DNA of 64,000 nt from an uncultured Pelagibacteraceae bacterium (GTDB lineage: Bacteria > Pseudomonadota > Alphaproteobacteria > Pelagibacterales > Pelagibacteraceae), in NCBI GenBank assembly GCA_902592275.1, contig CACJDW010000001.1, positions 111,175 to 175,174 of the forward strand. Direction: 5' to 3'. Under the pieces are notes generated by a model. The model saw only the letters and a list, made by a program, of their open reading frames with translations. It was not told the DNA's origin and made no database searches. Below are positions 51,025 to 61,026 of the stretch, piece by piece. The position numbers and the translations under genes are program-made. Within the stretch, counting starts at the first letter, position 1; every line of letters begins with the position of its first letter.

Positions 51025-51446
51025 AAAAAAATAATTTAAAAATTGTCAAAATAGACAAAAATAAAAGCCTATTTAATTATGAGAAAAAAATCTTAATTAA
51101 TGAATTAATCTTAGATTTAAAACTTGGTTATTACGATTTTGAAAAAGAAAAACCACAGAAAGTTAAATTTAGTCTTGAAATAGACTATGAAGACAAAAAA
51201 CCTTCAAGCGACAAAGACATAAAATCCATTGTTAATTATGGAACTATAGTAAAATTAATTACAAAACTTGTAAAAAAGAAACATTACAATTTCTTAGAAA
51301 CTTTAGCAGAAGCTGTTTTTGACGAACTATTTAAAGACAAAAGGATTGCTAAAATAATGTTGAAAATTGAAAAATTAGAAATCTTAAAACAGTGTTCATC
51401 TGTTGGTATTCAAATTACCAAAAAAAGAAGCCATGATAAGCTCTGA
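51021..51446 (+). CDS. folB: Dihydroneopterin aldolase
   Basis: A 141-residue tunnelling-fold enzyme that cleaves dihydroneopterin to 6-hydroxymethyl-dihydropterin in folate synthesis. The [20 protein letters not shown] start of the domain (about 34-54), [24 protein letters not shown] and the catalytic-lysine region [10 protein letters not shown] are visible. About 25 basic residues precede the domain. It is coupled to the FolM-like gene in front and overlaps uvrC by 14 bp behind. Confidence 0.9.
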   Translation: MKKNNLKIVKIDKNKSLFNYEKKILINELILDLKLGYYDFEKEKPQKVKFSLEIDYEDKKPSSDKDIKSIVNYGTIVKLITKLVKKKHYNFLETLAEAVFDELFKDKRIAKIMLKIEKLEILKQCSSVGIQITKKRSHDKL

Positions 51447-53268
51447 AATAGGAAAAGAAGTAATTAAAAAAGAGCTACCTCTAGTACCAAAACTTCCAGG
51501 CGTATACAGGATGCTTAATGAAAAAAATGAAATTCTTTATGTAGGTAAAGCCAAAAATTTACCAAATAGATTAAAGAGCTATGTTGCAGAAAAAAATCAC
51601 ATAATTAGAACTGAAAGAATGTTATCACAAACAAGAAAATTAGAGATAACAACAACATCAAATGAAAGCGAAGCTTTGCTGCTAGAAGCAAATTTAATTA
51701 AAAAACATAAACCAAAGTTTAATATCCTATTACGTGATGATAAGTCATTTCCATTTATATTTATTGGTAATAAAGATAAATGGCCTCAAATAAAAAGACA
51801 TAGAGGAAAAAAAACAAAAGAAGGTTTTTACTTTGGACCTTTTGCCTCCGCTGGTTCAGCTAATTGGACAATCAAAATGATCCAAAAAATTTTTCATTTA
51901 AGAGTTTGTGATGACACCGTTTTCAAAAACAGAGAAAGACCTTGTATTTTATATCAAATAAAAAGATGTTCTGGACCTTGTGTAGGATATGTAAAAAAAG
52001 AGGAATACAATCAAACAGTGGAAGATGCTATTGAATTTGTTTCAGGCAAATCTAGAAAAATTCAAAAAAATCTTTCTAACCAAATGGAAAAGGCAAGTGA
52101 GGATCTTGATTTTGAAAAAGCTGTAATTTTAAGAGATAGAATTAAAGCATTAAACATAATTCAATCTTCACAGAGAATTAATGAAGCAAACTTAGTTGAG
52201 GCAGATGTTATTGCTGGATATAAAGAATCTGGAAAAACTTGTATTCAAGTATTTTTTTATAGATCAAAGCAAAATTGGGGAAATCAAGCTTTTTTTCCAA
52301 AACACGACCCTGATGAAAAGTTTAGTGAAATCCTTAATTCATTTGTTTCTCAATTTTATGAAAATAAAAGTGTTCCTTCATCGGTTATCCTTTCAGAAGA
52401 AATAAAGGAAAAAGCACTAATTGAAAAAACACTAACACAAAAAGAAGGTAAACAGATAAATATTTCAGTTGCGAAAAAAGGATCAAAACTAAAAGTAATT
52501 AATCAAGCAATTAAAAACGCAAAGGATAGTCTTAATAGAAAGCTTTATGAAAGTCAGAATAATAAAGAATTGTTCGATGCAGTAGCTAAAAAATTTAATT
52601 TAGAAACCAATATAAATTTAATCGAGGTTTATGATAACAGTCATATTCAAGGCACAAATAGTGTTGGCGCTTTAATAGCCTACGGCGATGAAGGATTTAT
52701 CAAAAAAAGATATAGAAAATTTAATATTAAACATAAAAAAAATGAGCAAGACGACTATGGAATGATGAGAGAGGTATTAAATAGAAGGTTCAAAAGAGCA
52801 GTTCAAGAAAAAGATAATTACCTTGCTTTTCCTGATTTGGTTCTAGTAGATGGGGGGAAAGGTCAATATTCGGTCGCTAGAGAGAGCCTTAATGAATTAG
52901 GACTTCATGACATTCCAATTATTGCAATAGCAAAAGGTAAATTTAGAAATAGTGGAAACGAAACCTTTTTTCACAATGGCAAAGAATATAAATTCACTAG
53001 AAATGACCCTACCCTATTTTTTCTTCAAAGAATAAGAGATGAATCGCATAGATTTGCAATAAGCGCTCACAGAGCAAAGAGAAAAAAAGGTATAAGTAAA
53101 TCTCTGTTAGATCAAATAGAGGGGATTGGGGCTATAAGAAAAAGAGCTTTATTGAACCATTTTGGATCTGCAAGATCTGTTGAGTCTGCTAGCTTAGATG
53201 AAATAAAATCTGTAGAAGGTGTTGAAGAAAAAGTAGCAAAAAAGATATATAACTTTTTTCACGAATAA
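51433..53268 (+). CDS. uvrC: Excinuclease ABC subunit C
   Basis: A nuclease of about 611 residues making both cuts in excision repair. The ATG at 51433 is favoured over a TTG at 51403 because an AGAAG sequence stands just before it and less of folB is overlapped. Order: GIY-YIG domain (PGVYRM...[10 protein letters not shown], about 20-100), UVR motif (about 195-230), RNase H-like endonuclease domain ([26 protein letters not shown]), and paired helix-hairpin-helix at the C-terminus ([18 protein letters not shown]). Confidence 0.96.
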   Translation: MISSEIGKEVIKKELPLVPKLPGVYRMLNEKNEILYVGKAKNLPNRLKSYVAEKNHIIRTERMLSQTRKLEITTTSNESEALLLEANLIKKHKPKFNILLRDDKSFPFIFIGNKDKWPQIKRHRGKKTKEGFYFGPFASAGSANWTIKMIQKIFHLRVCDDTVFKNRERPCILYQIKRCSGPCVGYVKKEEYNQTVEDAIEFVSGKSRKIQKNLSNQMEKASEDLDFEKAVILRDRIKALNIIQSSQRINEANLVEADVIAGYKESGKTCIQVFFYRSKQNWGNQAFFPKHDPDEKFSEILNSFVSQFYENKSVPSSVILSEEIKEKALIEKTLTQKEGKQINISVAKKGSKLKVINQAIKNAKDSLNRKLYESQNNKELFDAVAKKFNLETNINLIEVYDNSHIQGTNSVGALIAYGDEGFIKKRYRKFNIKHKKNEQDDYGMMREVLNRRFKRAVQEKDNYLAFPDLVLVDGGKGQYSVARESLNELGLHDIPIIAIAKGKFRNSGNETFFHNGKEYKFTRNDPTLFFLQRIRDESHRFAISAHRAKRKKGISKSLLDQIEGIGAIRKRALLNHFGSARSVESASLDEIKSVEGVEEKVAKKIYNFFHE

Positions 53269-53270
53269 TT

Positions 53271-53855
53271 ATGCTAAAAAAAATTCCAAACATATTAACG
53301 ATAGGGCGAATAATAATTGTTCCTTTTTTTGTTTTAGCTTTTTATCTTCCTGGATTTTATGGTGATCTTACTGCTTTAATATTATTTATTATTGCATCAT
53401 TTACAGACTTCTTGGATGGTATGTTGGCTAGAATGTTTGGAGTAGAGTCAAAACTGGGTGAATTATTAGATCCTATAGCTGATAAAATCATTGTTGCTAC
53501 AGCATTGATACTTCTGGTTATGGATGGAACAATCAGAAATTATGAGGTAATTGCAGCAATAATAATTCTTACAAGAGAAATTTTGATTTCAGGTTTGAGA
53601 GAATTTTTAGCAAAAGGGAGGATCAAACTTCCTGTTTCAAACCTTGCTAAACTTAAAACAGTATTACAAATGGTATCAATTGCTCTTTTATTATCTGGAG
53701 ATACTGGAAATAAAATAATTAATTTCCAAGACTATAATGCTCAAACTATAGGTATAATTCTTTTATGGTTATCGGCTGCTTTAACACTTTTTACTGCATA
53801 CGATTATATGCGAAAAGGTATTGATCACGCAATGTCTGAGGATAGTAAAGACTAG
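53271..53855 (+). CDS. pgsA: CDP-diacylglycerol--glycerol-3-phosphate 3-phosphatidyltransferase
   Basis: A 194-residue integral membrane enzyme that makes phosphatidylglycerol phosphate. The CDP-alcohol phosphotransferase signature is complete: D-x2-DG-x2-AR-x8-G-x3-D-x3-D, reading DFLDGMLARMF...GELLDPIAD (about 47-70). Five to six membrane helices are predicted. Its place directly after uvrC (two bases apart) is common in proteobacteria. Confidence 0.95.
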   Translation: MLKKIPNILTIGRIIIVPFFVLAFYLPGFYGDLTALILFIIASFTDFLDGMLARMFGVESKLGELLDPIADKIIVATALILLVMDGTIRNYEVIAAIIILTREILISGLREFLAKGRIKLPVSNLAKLKTVLQMVSIALLLSGDTGNKIINFQDYNAQTIGIILLWLSAALTLFTAYDYMRKGIDHAMSEDSKD

Positions 53856-54733
53856 GCTGCTTTTTTCTTCCTAACTAATGCCTGATAACTTTCATTCAAA
53901 TCAATAATAGTATCACAAACTTTAAATTGATTTTCAGCAATACAAGATACTGGTGTTACCTCTGCTGCTGTTCCTGTTAAAAAACATCCAACAAAATTAG
54001 GTAATTCAGTAGGACTAATTTTTCTTTCATGCACTTTTATATTTTTTGATTTTGCAATTCCAATTACGGTTCTTCTTGTAATACCATCTAAAAAAGAATC
54101 TGGTATTGGAGTATGAATTTCTCCATTTTTATCTTTGAAAAAAATATTTGCACCAGTTGCTTCGGCAATATTTCCTTCATGATCAAGCATTAAAGAATCT
54201 GTATATCCTTGCTTTTCTGCCTCATGTTTTGAAAGTGTACAAATCATGTAAAGACCTGATGCTTTTGTATCCCAAGGTATTGTATTAGGTGCTGGTCTTC
54301 TCCAATTTGAAATATTTAATCTTATTCCTTCTACTTTAAGTTTAGGATCAAAATATGATCCCCATTCCCATGTTGCAATTGCAACATGTATTTTTGTTTG
54401 TTGCGCAGAAATAGCCATCATCTCACTACCTCTCCAAGCAACAGGTCTTACATATCCATTTTCTACTTTTTGGGTTGCAATAATTTTATTTGATGCATTA
54501 TTGATTTCTTCTTCTGTATATGGAATTTCAAAACCCATTCTTCTAGCAGAATGAAAAAATCTTGCTGTGTGCTCTTCTAATTTGAAAATAGAACCATCAT
54601 AAACTCTCTCACCTTCAAACACACAACTGGCATAATGCATGCCATGGCTTAAAACATGCAGTTTAACGTCAGCCCAATCAACTAATTCGTTGTTGTACCA
54701 TATTTTTCCAGATCTCTTGTCGTAAGGTATCAT
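53852..54733 (-). CDS. ilvE: Branched-chain amino acid aminotransferase
   Basis: A 293-residue class IV (PLP fold IV) aminotransferase, last step of Leu, Ile and Val synthesis. KIWYNNELVDWADVKLHVLSHGMHY at the N-terminus fits IlvE better than Dat or PabC. The PLP lysine is in WDTKASGLYM (about 160), followed by HEGNIAEATGANIFF and the GITRRTVIGIAK motif. It ends overlapping pgsA by four bases and is divergent from the MarR gene by 72 bp. Confidence 0.92.
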   Translation of the reverse strand: MIPYDKRSGKIWYNNELVDWADVKLHVLSHGMHYASCVFEGERVYDGSIFKLEEHTARFFHSARRMGFEIPYTEEEINNASNKIIATQKVENGYVRPVAWRGSEMMAISAQQTKIHVAIATWEWGSYFDPKLKVEGIRLNISNWRRPAPNTIPWDTKASGLYMICTLSKHEAEKQGYTDSLMLDHEGNIAEATGANIFFKDKNGEIHTPIPDSFLDGITRRTVIGIAKSKNIKVHERKISPTELPNFVGCFLTGTAAEVTPVSCIAENQFKVCDTIIDLNESYQALVRKKKAA

Positions 54734-54805
54734 GTGTGAAAATTTTTAAATTTATAACTGAAAAATATCTTTGTATCTTTAATATGTCAATATAACTTAC
54801 CTATT

Positions 54806-55243
54806 ATGAAAGAACTTTTATATTTAAAAGATGACCAGCTTAAAGATCTTATTGAAAAACTATTTGTAAGCTACAGAGAAACCTTTTCTGACTCTAAAAA
54901 AATATTAGATAGATATTCAATTGGTTTAGCACACCATAAAGTAATTCATTTACTGTCAATGTATGAGGGGATCTCAATTTCTGAGCTGCTTAAGAGATTA
55001 AAAGTAACAAAACAAAGCTTAAATCGTGTTCTCAAAGATTTGATTAAACTTGAAATCGTCATTTTTAAAAAAGATGACCAAGATACTAGAGTAAAGCATG
55101 TTTTTCTTAATGATAAAGGTAAAAAAATTTTTAATGAAATTTTCAATTTACAAAAAAAGAGAATTTATAATGCTTTGCTAAATTCAAGTTCTGAAGAAGT
55201 TATTAATTTTGATAATGTACTAAGTAAAATAATTAATGGATAA
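54806..55243 (+). CDS. MarR-family transcriptional regulator
   Basis: A 145-residue winged-helix protein. The DNA-binding part reads SISELLKRLKVTKQSLNRVLKDLIKLEIVIFKKDDQDTRVKHVFLNDKGKKI (about 53-108), with the MarR wing DxRxK. The effector is unknown. It overlaps the following response regulator by eight bases. A MarR gene next to an OmpR-type regulator recalls PetP/PetR of Rhodobacter capsulatus; that parallel is from memory and needs a homology check. Confidence 0.88.
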   Translation: MKELLYLKDDQLKDLIEKLFVSYRETFSDSKKILDRYSIGLAHHKVIHLLSMYEGISISELLKRLKVTKQSLNRVLKDLIKLEIVIFKKDDQDTRVKHVFLNDKGKKIFNEIFNLQKKRIYNALLNSSSEEVINFDNVLSKIING

Positions 55244-55913
55244 GTTTATTGCACATATACTAGTGGTTGATGATGATTATGGAATTAGATCTCTTGTAAA
55301 AAAGTATTTAAATGAAAATAAATTTTTAGTCACTACTGCTGAAAATGCAGAAAATGCATCAGAGAAAATAAAAATAATTAAGTTTGATTTAATAGTTTTG
55401 GATATCATGATGCCTGGTAAAAGTGGACTTGAATTTTTAAAAGAAAATAAAAAAAAATTAGATACACCAATAATACTTCTTACTGCCAAAGGTGAAGCAA
55501 GTGAAAGAGTTGAGGGGTTAGAGATTGGTGCTGATGATTATTTACCGAAACCATTTGAACCAAAAGAATTAATTCTAAGAATACAGAACATATTAAATAA
55601 AACTATCAAAACAGATCAGAAAAGGGTTATAGAATTTTCAAATGTGAAAATTGATTTGAATAAACTTTTAATATTTAAAAGTGATAAAGAATTTAAGATT
55701 AATGCAACGGAAAAAACGATTTTAGAAAAAATGATTAATAACCCAGGCAAAACATTTTCTAGGGAAGATATTGGTCAATTAATCAATTTAGATAAGGAGA
55801 GATCAATAGATGTTATTATTACTCGGCTTAGAAAGAAAATTGAAATTGATCCAAAAAATCCAAAATTTTTGCAAACAATAAGAGGTGCAGGATATGTTCT
55901 CTGGATTGAGTGA
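55236..55913 (+). CDS. OmpR-family response regulator
   Basis: A 225-residue regulator. Receiver domain (about 8-120): acidic pair in VVDDDYG, phospho-acceptor Asp in LIVLDIMMPGKSG (about 57), Thr in LLTAKGEA and Lys in LPKPFEP. The winged-helix output domain (about 130-225) ends in RSIDVIITRLRKKIE and TIRGAGYVL. Probably phosphorylated by the kinase encoded just downstream, whose ATG lies inside this gene's end. Confidence 0.95.
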   Translation: MDKFIAHILVVDDDYGIRSLVKKYLNENKFLVTTAENAENASEKIKIIKFDLIVLDIMMPGKSGLEFLKENKKKLDTPIILLTAKGEASERVEGLEIGADDYLPKPFEPKELILRIQNILNKTIKTDQKRVIEFSNVKIDLNKLLIFKSDKEFKINATEKTILEKMINNPGKTFSREDIGQLINLDKERSIDVIITRLRKKIEIDPKNPKFLQTIRGAGYVLWIE

Positions 55914-57213
55914 TTACTTAAAAAAAATATTACCAAAAAGATTATTTTATAGAGCACTTCTTATAGTTGCTATTCCAGTTTTGGTTTTGCAACTAGTAAT
56001 TACAATTGTTTTTTTTGATAGCCTTTGGATCAAAACAAACAAAGGTATGACAAGAACCTTGGTAAATGAAATTAGTACATTTATTGAAGCCTATGGAAGT
56101 GAGCAAGAAAATAAACAAGAGTTGCTAGATCTTTTTTCCATATTTTTAGATTTAAATATTGAGTTCACCAATAACGAAAAATTACAAAGTACAGATACTG
56201 AAAGATGGTTTAGTCCGATAGATAGAACTTTAAGAAGAGAACTAAAATCTAAATTTGGATTAGATGAATACTGGTTTGATACAACAAGTTATAAAGAATT
56301 AATTGATTTAAGAATTAAATACGAAAATGGTTATTTTAAATTTTTAGTGCCTAAAGATAGGGTTGCAAGTTCTTCAGCAAGAATATTTGCACTTTGGATT
56401 ACAGTACCTGCAATTATAATGGTGATAATTTCTCTAATATTTTTAAAAAACCAAACTAGACCAATCACCAACCTAGCTCGTGCGGCTGAAAGGTTTGGTA
56501 AGGGAGAAAATATTGAGGAGTTCAAACCTTCTGGGGCCCTTGAAATAAGACAAGCAGGACATGAATTTGATAAAATGAGAAAGAGAATTGAAAGACACTT
56601 AAATCAAAGAACAGAAATGTTATCTGGAATAAGTCATGATTTAAGGACACCCTTAACAAGGATGAAACTACAATTAGCTTTTATAAAAGATGAAGAAACT
56701 GTTAACAAATTGACTGAAGACATCAACGAAATGGAGAAAATGCTAAATGAATATTTACAATTCACCAGTTCATCATATGTTGAAAAAGATGAAATGTTTA
56801 ATCTATCTGAATTAATTTCAGAAGTTATTGAAAAATATAATAACGAAAATATTTCACAAAACTTAACACCAAGAATTTACTTTAATGGTAGGAAAAATTT
56901 AATTAACAGATGTCTAAATAATCTAATTGATAATTCATTGAAATATGCAAACAAAGTTGAAATAAGTTTAAGTAAAAAAAATACAAACTTATTCATTATT
57001 ATTGATGATGATGGTCCTGGGATACCAAAAGATGAGTATGAAAATGTATTTAAACCTTTCTATAAAATAGATAAGGGTCGAGCAGACTCTAAATCAAGTG
57101 TTGGTCTTGGCTTATCGATTTCATCAGACATTATCAAATCTCATGGAGGAAATATAATGTTAGAAAAATCAAAAATGGATGGTTTGAGAGTTAAGGTTTT
57201 CTTGCCTGTTTAA
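55894..57213 (+). CDS. Sensor histidine kinase, EnvZ-like
   Basis: About 439 residues from the ATG at 55894 (a GTG nine bases earlier is possible). Membrane helices at about 20-45 and 165-185 enclose a periplasmic sensor domain of about 120 residues; then HAMP, dimerisation and phosphotransfer box GISHDLRTPLTRMKLQ (His about 245), N-box NRCLNNLIDNSLKYA, DDDGPGIP and GLGLSISS. Orthodox kinase partner of the preceding regulator. The signal sensed is unknown. The gene overlaps the convergent ubiK by 23 bp. Confidence 0.93.
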   Translation: MFSGLSDYLKKILPKRLFYRALLIVAIPVLVLQLVITIVFFDSLWIKTNKGMTRTLVNEISTFIEAYGSEQENKQELLDLFSIFLDLNIEFTNNEKLQSTDTERWFSPIDRTLRRELKSKFGLDEYWFDTTSYKELIDLRIKYENGYFKFLVPKDRVASSSARIFALWITVPAIIMVIISLIFLKNQTRPITNLARAAERFGKGENIEEFKPSGALEIRQAGHEFDKMRKRIERHLNQRTEMLSGISHDLRTPLTRMKLQLAFIKDEETVNKLTEDINEMEKMLNEYLQFTSSSYVEKDEMFNLSELISEVIEKYNNENISQNLTPRIYFNGRKNLINRCLNNLIDNSLKYANKVEISLSKKNTNLFIIIDDDGPGIPKDEYENVFKPFYKIDKGRADSKSSVGLGLSISSDIIKSHGGNIMLEKSKMDGLRVKVFLPV

Positions 57214-57442
57214 CTTTTTTATTTTTTTTTTTCTCAAGTTTATTTATTTTGTTTTCGAGATTCTCAACACGTTTTGAGAGTACTTCAAACTCATCTTTAC
57301 TGGTAAGTTTCATTTTAAAAACAAACTCATCTCTTTTGGATTTTAAGATATTAAATAATTCAGTAGTTAAGTCTTTTGAAGATACCAGTCCCTGCTCTAT
57401 TAATTTAGCAAACTTATCAATTATAAATTTAGAATTTTTCAT
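57191..57442 (-). CDS. ubiK: UbiK/BMFP-family accessory protein
   Basis: A small protein of about 83 residues from the ATG at 57442 (an upstream in-frame codon would add five). An N-terminal helix (FIIDKFAKLIEQGLVSSKDL) is followed by a coiled coil (about 45-75, VLSKRVENLENKINKLEKK) and a very basic tail. This is the layout of YqiC/UbiK, which binds lipid and helps late ubiquinone synthesis. Short and compositionally simple, so the call is by pattern. Divergent from lgt by 32 bp. Confidence 0.78.
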   Translation of the reverse strand: MKNSKFIIDKFAKLIEQGLVSSKDLTTELFNILKSKRDEFVFKMKLTSKDEFEVLSKRVENLENKINKLEKKKNKKVKQARKP

Positions 57443-57474
57443 ATTTAAGATATACATTATAAGTATTATTAAAA

Positions 57475-58245
57475 ATGTTCATTAATAATTTTGACCCAGT
57501 CGCCTTAGAAATATTTTCTTTAGAAATCAGATGGTATTCTTTAGCTTATATATTTGGAATTATATTAGGTTGGATTCTCGCAAAAAAATTATTCATCCAA
57601 GACATAGAAGTTAAAAATAAATTTGATGATTATTTAACTTATTTAATTATAGGTATAATTTTAGGAGGAAGACTTGGTTATATTATTATTTATAATTTAA
57701 GTTTTTATATAAATAATCCATTAGATATATTTAAAATTTGGCAAGGAGGAATGTCCTTCCATGGTGGTTTAATTGGAGTTATTTTCGCATCTATATTTTT
57801 CGCTAAAAAAAATAATCAAAACCCATTCTTATATTTAGATATTGTCGCTTTAGTAGCTCCAGTCGGGTTGTTTTTTGGAAGAATAGCAAACTTTATAAAT
57901 TCAGAGTTGTATGGAACTATAACTAACGTACCCTGGGCAGTAATATTTGTTCAAGTAGATAATCTTCCTAGGCATCCCTCGCAATTATATGAAGCGCTAT
58001 TAGAGGGTTTATTTTTATTTTTATTATTAATTTATTTTAAAAATAAACTTTCAAACAAACCTGGTGTGATTTCAGGATTATTTTTAATAATTTACTCAAT
58101 TTTCAGATTTATTATTGAATTTTACAGAGTGCCAGATGAACAGCTTGGTTACATACTTTTAAACTTAACGATGGGGCAAGTAGTAAGTTTAATATTTATA
58201 ATATCAGGAGTAATTTTATTTTATTTAAAATATGAAACTCGCTAA
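57475..58245 (+). CDS. lgt: Prolipoprotein diacylglyceryl transferase
   Basis: A 256-residue inner-membrane enzyme (seven helices) that attaches diacylglycerol to lipobox cysteines. EIRWYSLAYIFGI, LGGRLGYIIIYN, WQGGMSFHGGLIG (with the essential His), FGRIANFINSELYG (the Lgt signature) and RHPSQLYEA are all conserved. Its substrates here would include BamD. It overlaps the following midA gene by 14 bp. Confidence 0.97.
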   Translation: MFINNFDPVALEIFSLEIRWYSLAYIFGIILGWILAKKLFIQDIEVKNKFDDYLTYLIIGIILGGRLGYIIIYNLSFYINNPLDIFKIWQGGMSFHGGLIGVIFASIFFAKKNNQNPFLYLDIVALVAPVGLFFGRIANFINSELYGTITNVPWAVIFVQVDNLPRHPSQLYEALLEGLFLFLLLIYFKNKLSNKPGVISGLFLIIYSIFRFIIEFYRVPDEQLGYILLNLTMGQVVSLIFIISGVILFYLKYETR

Positions 58246-59284
58246 AACAAATAATTTACCATTAGATCAATTTATAAATTTTGCTCTTTACGATAAGTAC
58301 AAAGGTTTTTATATGAAAAAAAATCCTTTTGGTGAAGATGGAGACTTTATTACTGCTCCCAATGTCACAAGATTATTTTCGGAGATTATTGCAATTTGGA
58401 CGATTACTTTTTGGAAAAGCATTGGCTCTCCAAAAAAATTTAATTTGCTAGAACTGGGAGCTGGAAATGGTGAAATGATGAAAGTCATAGATGAGACACT
58501 TATAAATTTTCCTGAGTGTTACAATGCCTGCAGTTTTGTAATTCATGAAAAAAGTGATTTTTTATTAATTGAACAAAAAAAAAATTTAAATTCTAAAAAA
58601 TTTTCATGGTTAGAAAACATTGAAAAAATAAACTCAAACCCAACAATTTTTTTAGCTAATGAATTTTTTGACGCCATACCGATCAAACAATTTTTTAAAA
58701 AAAAAGATAGTTGGTTTGAAAGATTTGTGAATTTGAGTGATCCAAACAAAGCTGAATTTGAAGAGGAAAAAATTGATATAAAAACAATTGAAAAACATCT
58801 TAATTTCGAAATATCAAAAGATCAGAGCGTTATAGAATATTCGCCAGATACATTTAAATATTTAAGAACAATTTGTAACCTAATACAAAAAAATGATGGA
58901 GGAATGTTAGTTATTGATTATGGCTATGCAGATAGCAAAATGCATGAAACTCTTCAGGCAGTAAATAATCACAAATATTCTAACGTTTTAGAAAATATTG
59001 GAGACTCTGACATTACTTACAATATAAACTTTCATTCCTTTGAAAAATTTATAAATCAGTTTAAAGATGTTAATTCAATTTTTACAAATCAAAAAAAATT
59101 TTTGACAAATATGGGTATTCTTCAAAGAGCAGAAATAATCAGTAAAAATATAGCATTTTCTAAAAAAGCAGATTTATTTTATCGAGTAAGACGTTTAATA
59201 GATGAAAATCAAATGGGTGAATTGTTCAAAGTCATGCTTGTAAAAAATAAGAAAAACAATTTTAAGACAGGTTTTCAAAATTGA
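58232..59284 (+). CDS. SAM-dependent methyltransferase, MidA/NDUFAF7 family
   Basis: A 350-residue class I methyltransferase: LPLDQFINFALYDKYKGFYMKK, the NPFGEDGDFITAPNVTRLF block, SAM loop LLELGAGNGEMMKVI (about 70-84) and LANEFFDAIPIKQF. The mitochondrial homologue NDUFAF7 methylates an arginine of complex I subunit NDUFS2, so assembly of respiratory complex I is a reasonable guess here. lgt-midA-pgeF is a conserved alphaproteobacterial run. Confidence 0.9.
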   Translation: MKLAKTNNLPLDQFINFALYDKYKGFYMKKNPFGEDGDFITAPNVTRLFSEIIAIWTITFWKSIGSPKKFNLLELGAGNGEMMKVIDETLINFPECYNACSFVIHEKSDFLLIEQKKNLNSKKFSWLENIEKINSNPTIFLANEFFDAIPIKQFFKKKDSWFERFVNLSDPNKAEFEEEKIDIKTIEKHLNFEISKDQSVIEYSPDTFKYLRTICNLIQKNDGGMLVIDYGYADSKMHETLQAVNNHKYSNVLENIGDSDITYNINFHSFEKFINQFKDVNSIFTNQKKFLTNMGILQRAEIISKNIAFSKKADLFYRVRRLIDENQMGELFKVMLVKNKKNNFKTGFQN

Positions 59285-60039
59285 TAAAATCAAAAAAACT
59301 TTCGAAAATAAAAATAATTAAACATGGTTTTTTTAATAAAACTGGCGGTAAATCAAAAAAAATTTATAAAAGTTTAAACTGTGGTCCTGGTTCTAAAGAT
59401 AATCCATCAGATGTTAAAAAAAATTTACAAATAGTTAAAAAAAAAATAAAAAGCACTGCTAAAAGTATTTTTTTACTTCATCAAATACATAGTAATAAGT
59501 TTGTTTATATTAATAAAAAAAATAAATTTAGATCAAAACCAAAAGCAGACGCAGTAATTACAAACCAAAAAAATATACCAATTGGTGTTTTAACTGCTGA
59601 CTGTGTACCGATTTTAATTTGTGATGAAAGAACAAGATTAGTTGCTGCAATTCATGCGGGTTGGAAAGGTGCATACAAAGATATAATTAACAAAGTAATC
59701 CAATTTATGATCAAAAAAGGATCTAATCCTAAAAATATTACTGCAGCTATCGGACCTGCTATCTCAGCTAAAAATTATGAAGTCAAACAAGATTTAAAAA
59801 GAAAATTTATAAAAAAGGATAAAAAAAATAATAAATTTTTTAAAATTAAGTACAAAAAGCTTTATTTTGATTTACCTAAATATGTAAAATCTTGTCTTTT
59901 AAACAATAAAATAAAAAATATTGAGTCTTTAAATATTGATACATTTGATATTAATAATAATTTTTTTAGTGCAAGAAGAGCGTTAAGACTAAATCATGAT
60001 GATTATGGTAGAAATATTTCAATAATTATGCTTTATTAG
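59281..60039 (+). CDS. pgeF: Peptidoglycan editing factor PgeF (YfiH/laccase-domain protein)
   Basis: A 252-residue Cu-oxidase_4 family protein. Metal-binding His and Cys are visible in LLHQIHSNKFV (about 62-72), TADCVPILI (about 105) and AAIHAGWKG (about 122). E. coli YfiH corrects wrongly incorporated serine in muropeptides; human FAMIN has purine phosphorylase activity. The start is a TTG that overlaps the midA stop (TTGA). Rich in lysine even for this genome. Confidence 0.9.
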   Translation: MIKSKKLSKIKIIKHGFFNKTGGKSKKIYKSLNCGPGSKDNPSDVKKNLQIVKKKIKSTAKSIFLLHQIHSNKFVYINKKNKFRSKPKADAVITNQKNIPIGVLTADCVPILICDERTRLVAAIHAGWKGAYKDIINKVIQFMIKKGSNPKNITAAIGPAISAKNYEVKQDLKRKFIKKDKKNNKFFKIKYKKLYFDLPKYVKSCLLNNKIKNIESLNIDTFDINNNFFSARRALRLNHDDYGRNISIIMLY

Positions 60040-60048
60040 GCTTTTTTA

Positions 60049-60981
60049 ATGAAATTATTATCCGGAAATAGCAACAAACCATTAAGCAAGAATATTGCTA
60101 AATATCTAAAATCTAAATTAGTAAACTCTAGTATTAGAAATTTTTCTGATGGAGAAATTTATGTTGAAATAAATGAGAATATCAGAGGAAACAGTATTTT
60201 TATTATTCAATCTGTATCTTCGCCTGCTAATGATAATTTGATGGAGCTTTTGTTGTGTATTGATGCACTAAAAAGATCTTCTGCAAAAAATATAACTGCC
60301 GTAATTCCATATTTTGGTTATGCTCGACAAGACAGAAAGGTAGTACCTAGAACTTCAATTTCTGCAAAATTAGTATCAAACTTAATTACAAAAGCAGGTG
60401 CTGACAGAGTAGTTACTGTTGATTTACATGCAGGTCAAATTCAGGGTTTCTTTGATATTCCAGTCGACAACTTGTTTGCAACACCTATTTTTGCAAGACA
60501 TGCAAAAAAAAAGATAAAAAGTAAAAACCTTATTTGCGTTGCTCCAGATGTGGGTGGAACTGAGCGAGCAAGAGCACTAGGTAAGCTCTTAAATGTTGGC
60601 TTAGCCATTGTAGATAAAAGACGACCTAAACCAGGTCAATCTCAAGTCATGAATGTCATAGGAGACGTAAAAGGTAAAACTTGTATAATTGTAGATGATA
60701 TAATCGATTCTGGTGGAACAATAGTAAATGCAGCTAAAGCTCTTAAAGATAGAGGGGCTAAAGAAGTTTATGTCTATATAACTCATGGTGTACTCAGCGG
60801 TGAAGCTGTAAAAAAAATTAAAAATTCAGTAATTAAGAATTTAGTAATAACTGATACAATCGATAACATGAGCAGAACTAAAGGTGTTAAAAACATTGAG
60901 GTTCTGTCAATTTCAGGGCTTATGGGAGAAGCAATTAAAAGAATATCTAATTCAACCTCAGTATCAGATTTATTCAAATAA
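60049..60981 (+). CDS. prs: Ribose-phosphate pyrophosphokinase
   Basis: A 310-residue PRPP synthase supplying purine, pyrimidine, His, Trp and NAD synthesis. [27 protein letters not shown], the [19 protein letters not shown] divalent-cation and phosphate region, and the PRPP loop [14 protein letters not shown] (about 210-223) are all present. Normal length. It starts nine bases after pgeF; 45 bp to rplY contain a weak five-pair hairpin without a clear U-tract. Confidence 0.98.
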   Translation: MKLLSGNSNKPLSKNIAKYLKSKLVNSSIRNFSDGEIYVEINENIRGNSIFIIQSVSSPANDNLMELLLCIDALKRSSAKNITAVIPYFGYARQDRKVVPRTSISAKLVSNLITKAGADRVVTVDLHAGQIQGFFDIPVDNLFATPIFARHAKKKIKSKNLICVAPDVGGTERARALGKLLNVGLAIVDKRRPKPGQSQVMNVIGDVKGKTCIIVDDIIDSGGTIVNAAKALKDRGAKEVYVYITHGVLSGEAVKKIKNSVIKNLVITDTIDNMSRTKGVKNIEVLSISGLMGEAIKRISNSTSVSDLFK

Positions 60982-61026
60982 ATACCTTGAGTTATTAAGT
61001 AACTTGAGCTAAAAACCGTTGTTTTT

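Noticed and set aside
60990-61004. Small hairpin (AGTTA-N5-TAACT) after prs as a terminator
   Set aside because: Stem of five A/T-rich pairs and no U-run directly after it; such hairpins arise by chance in this composition.
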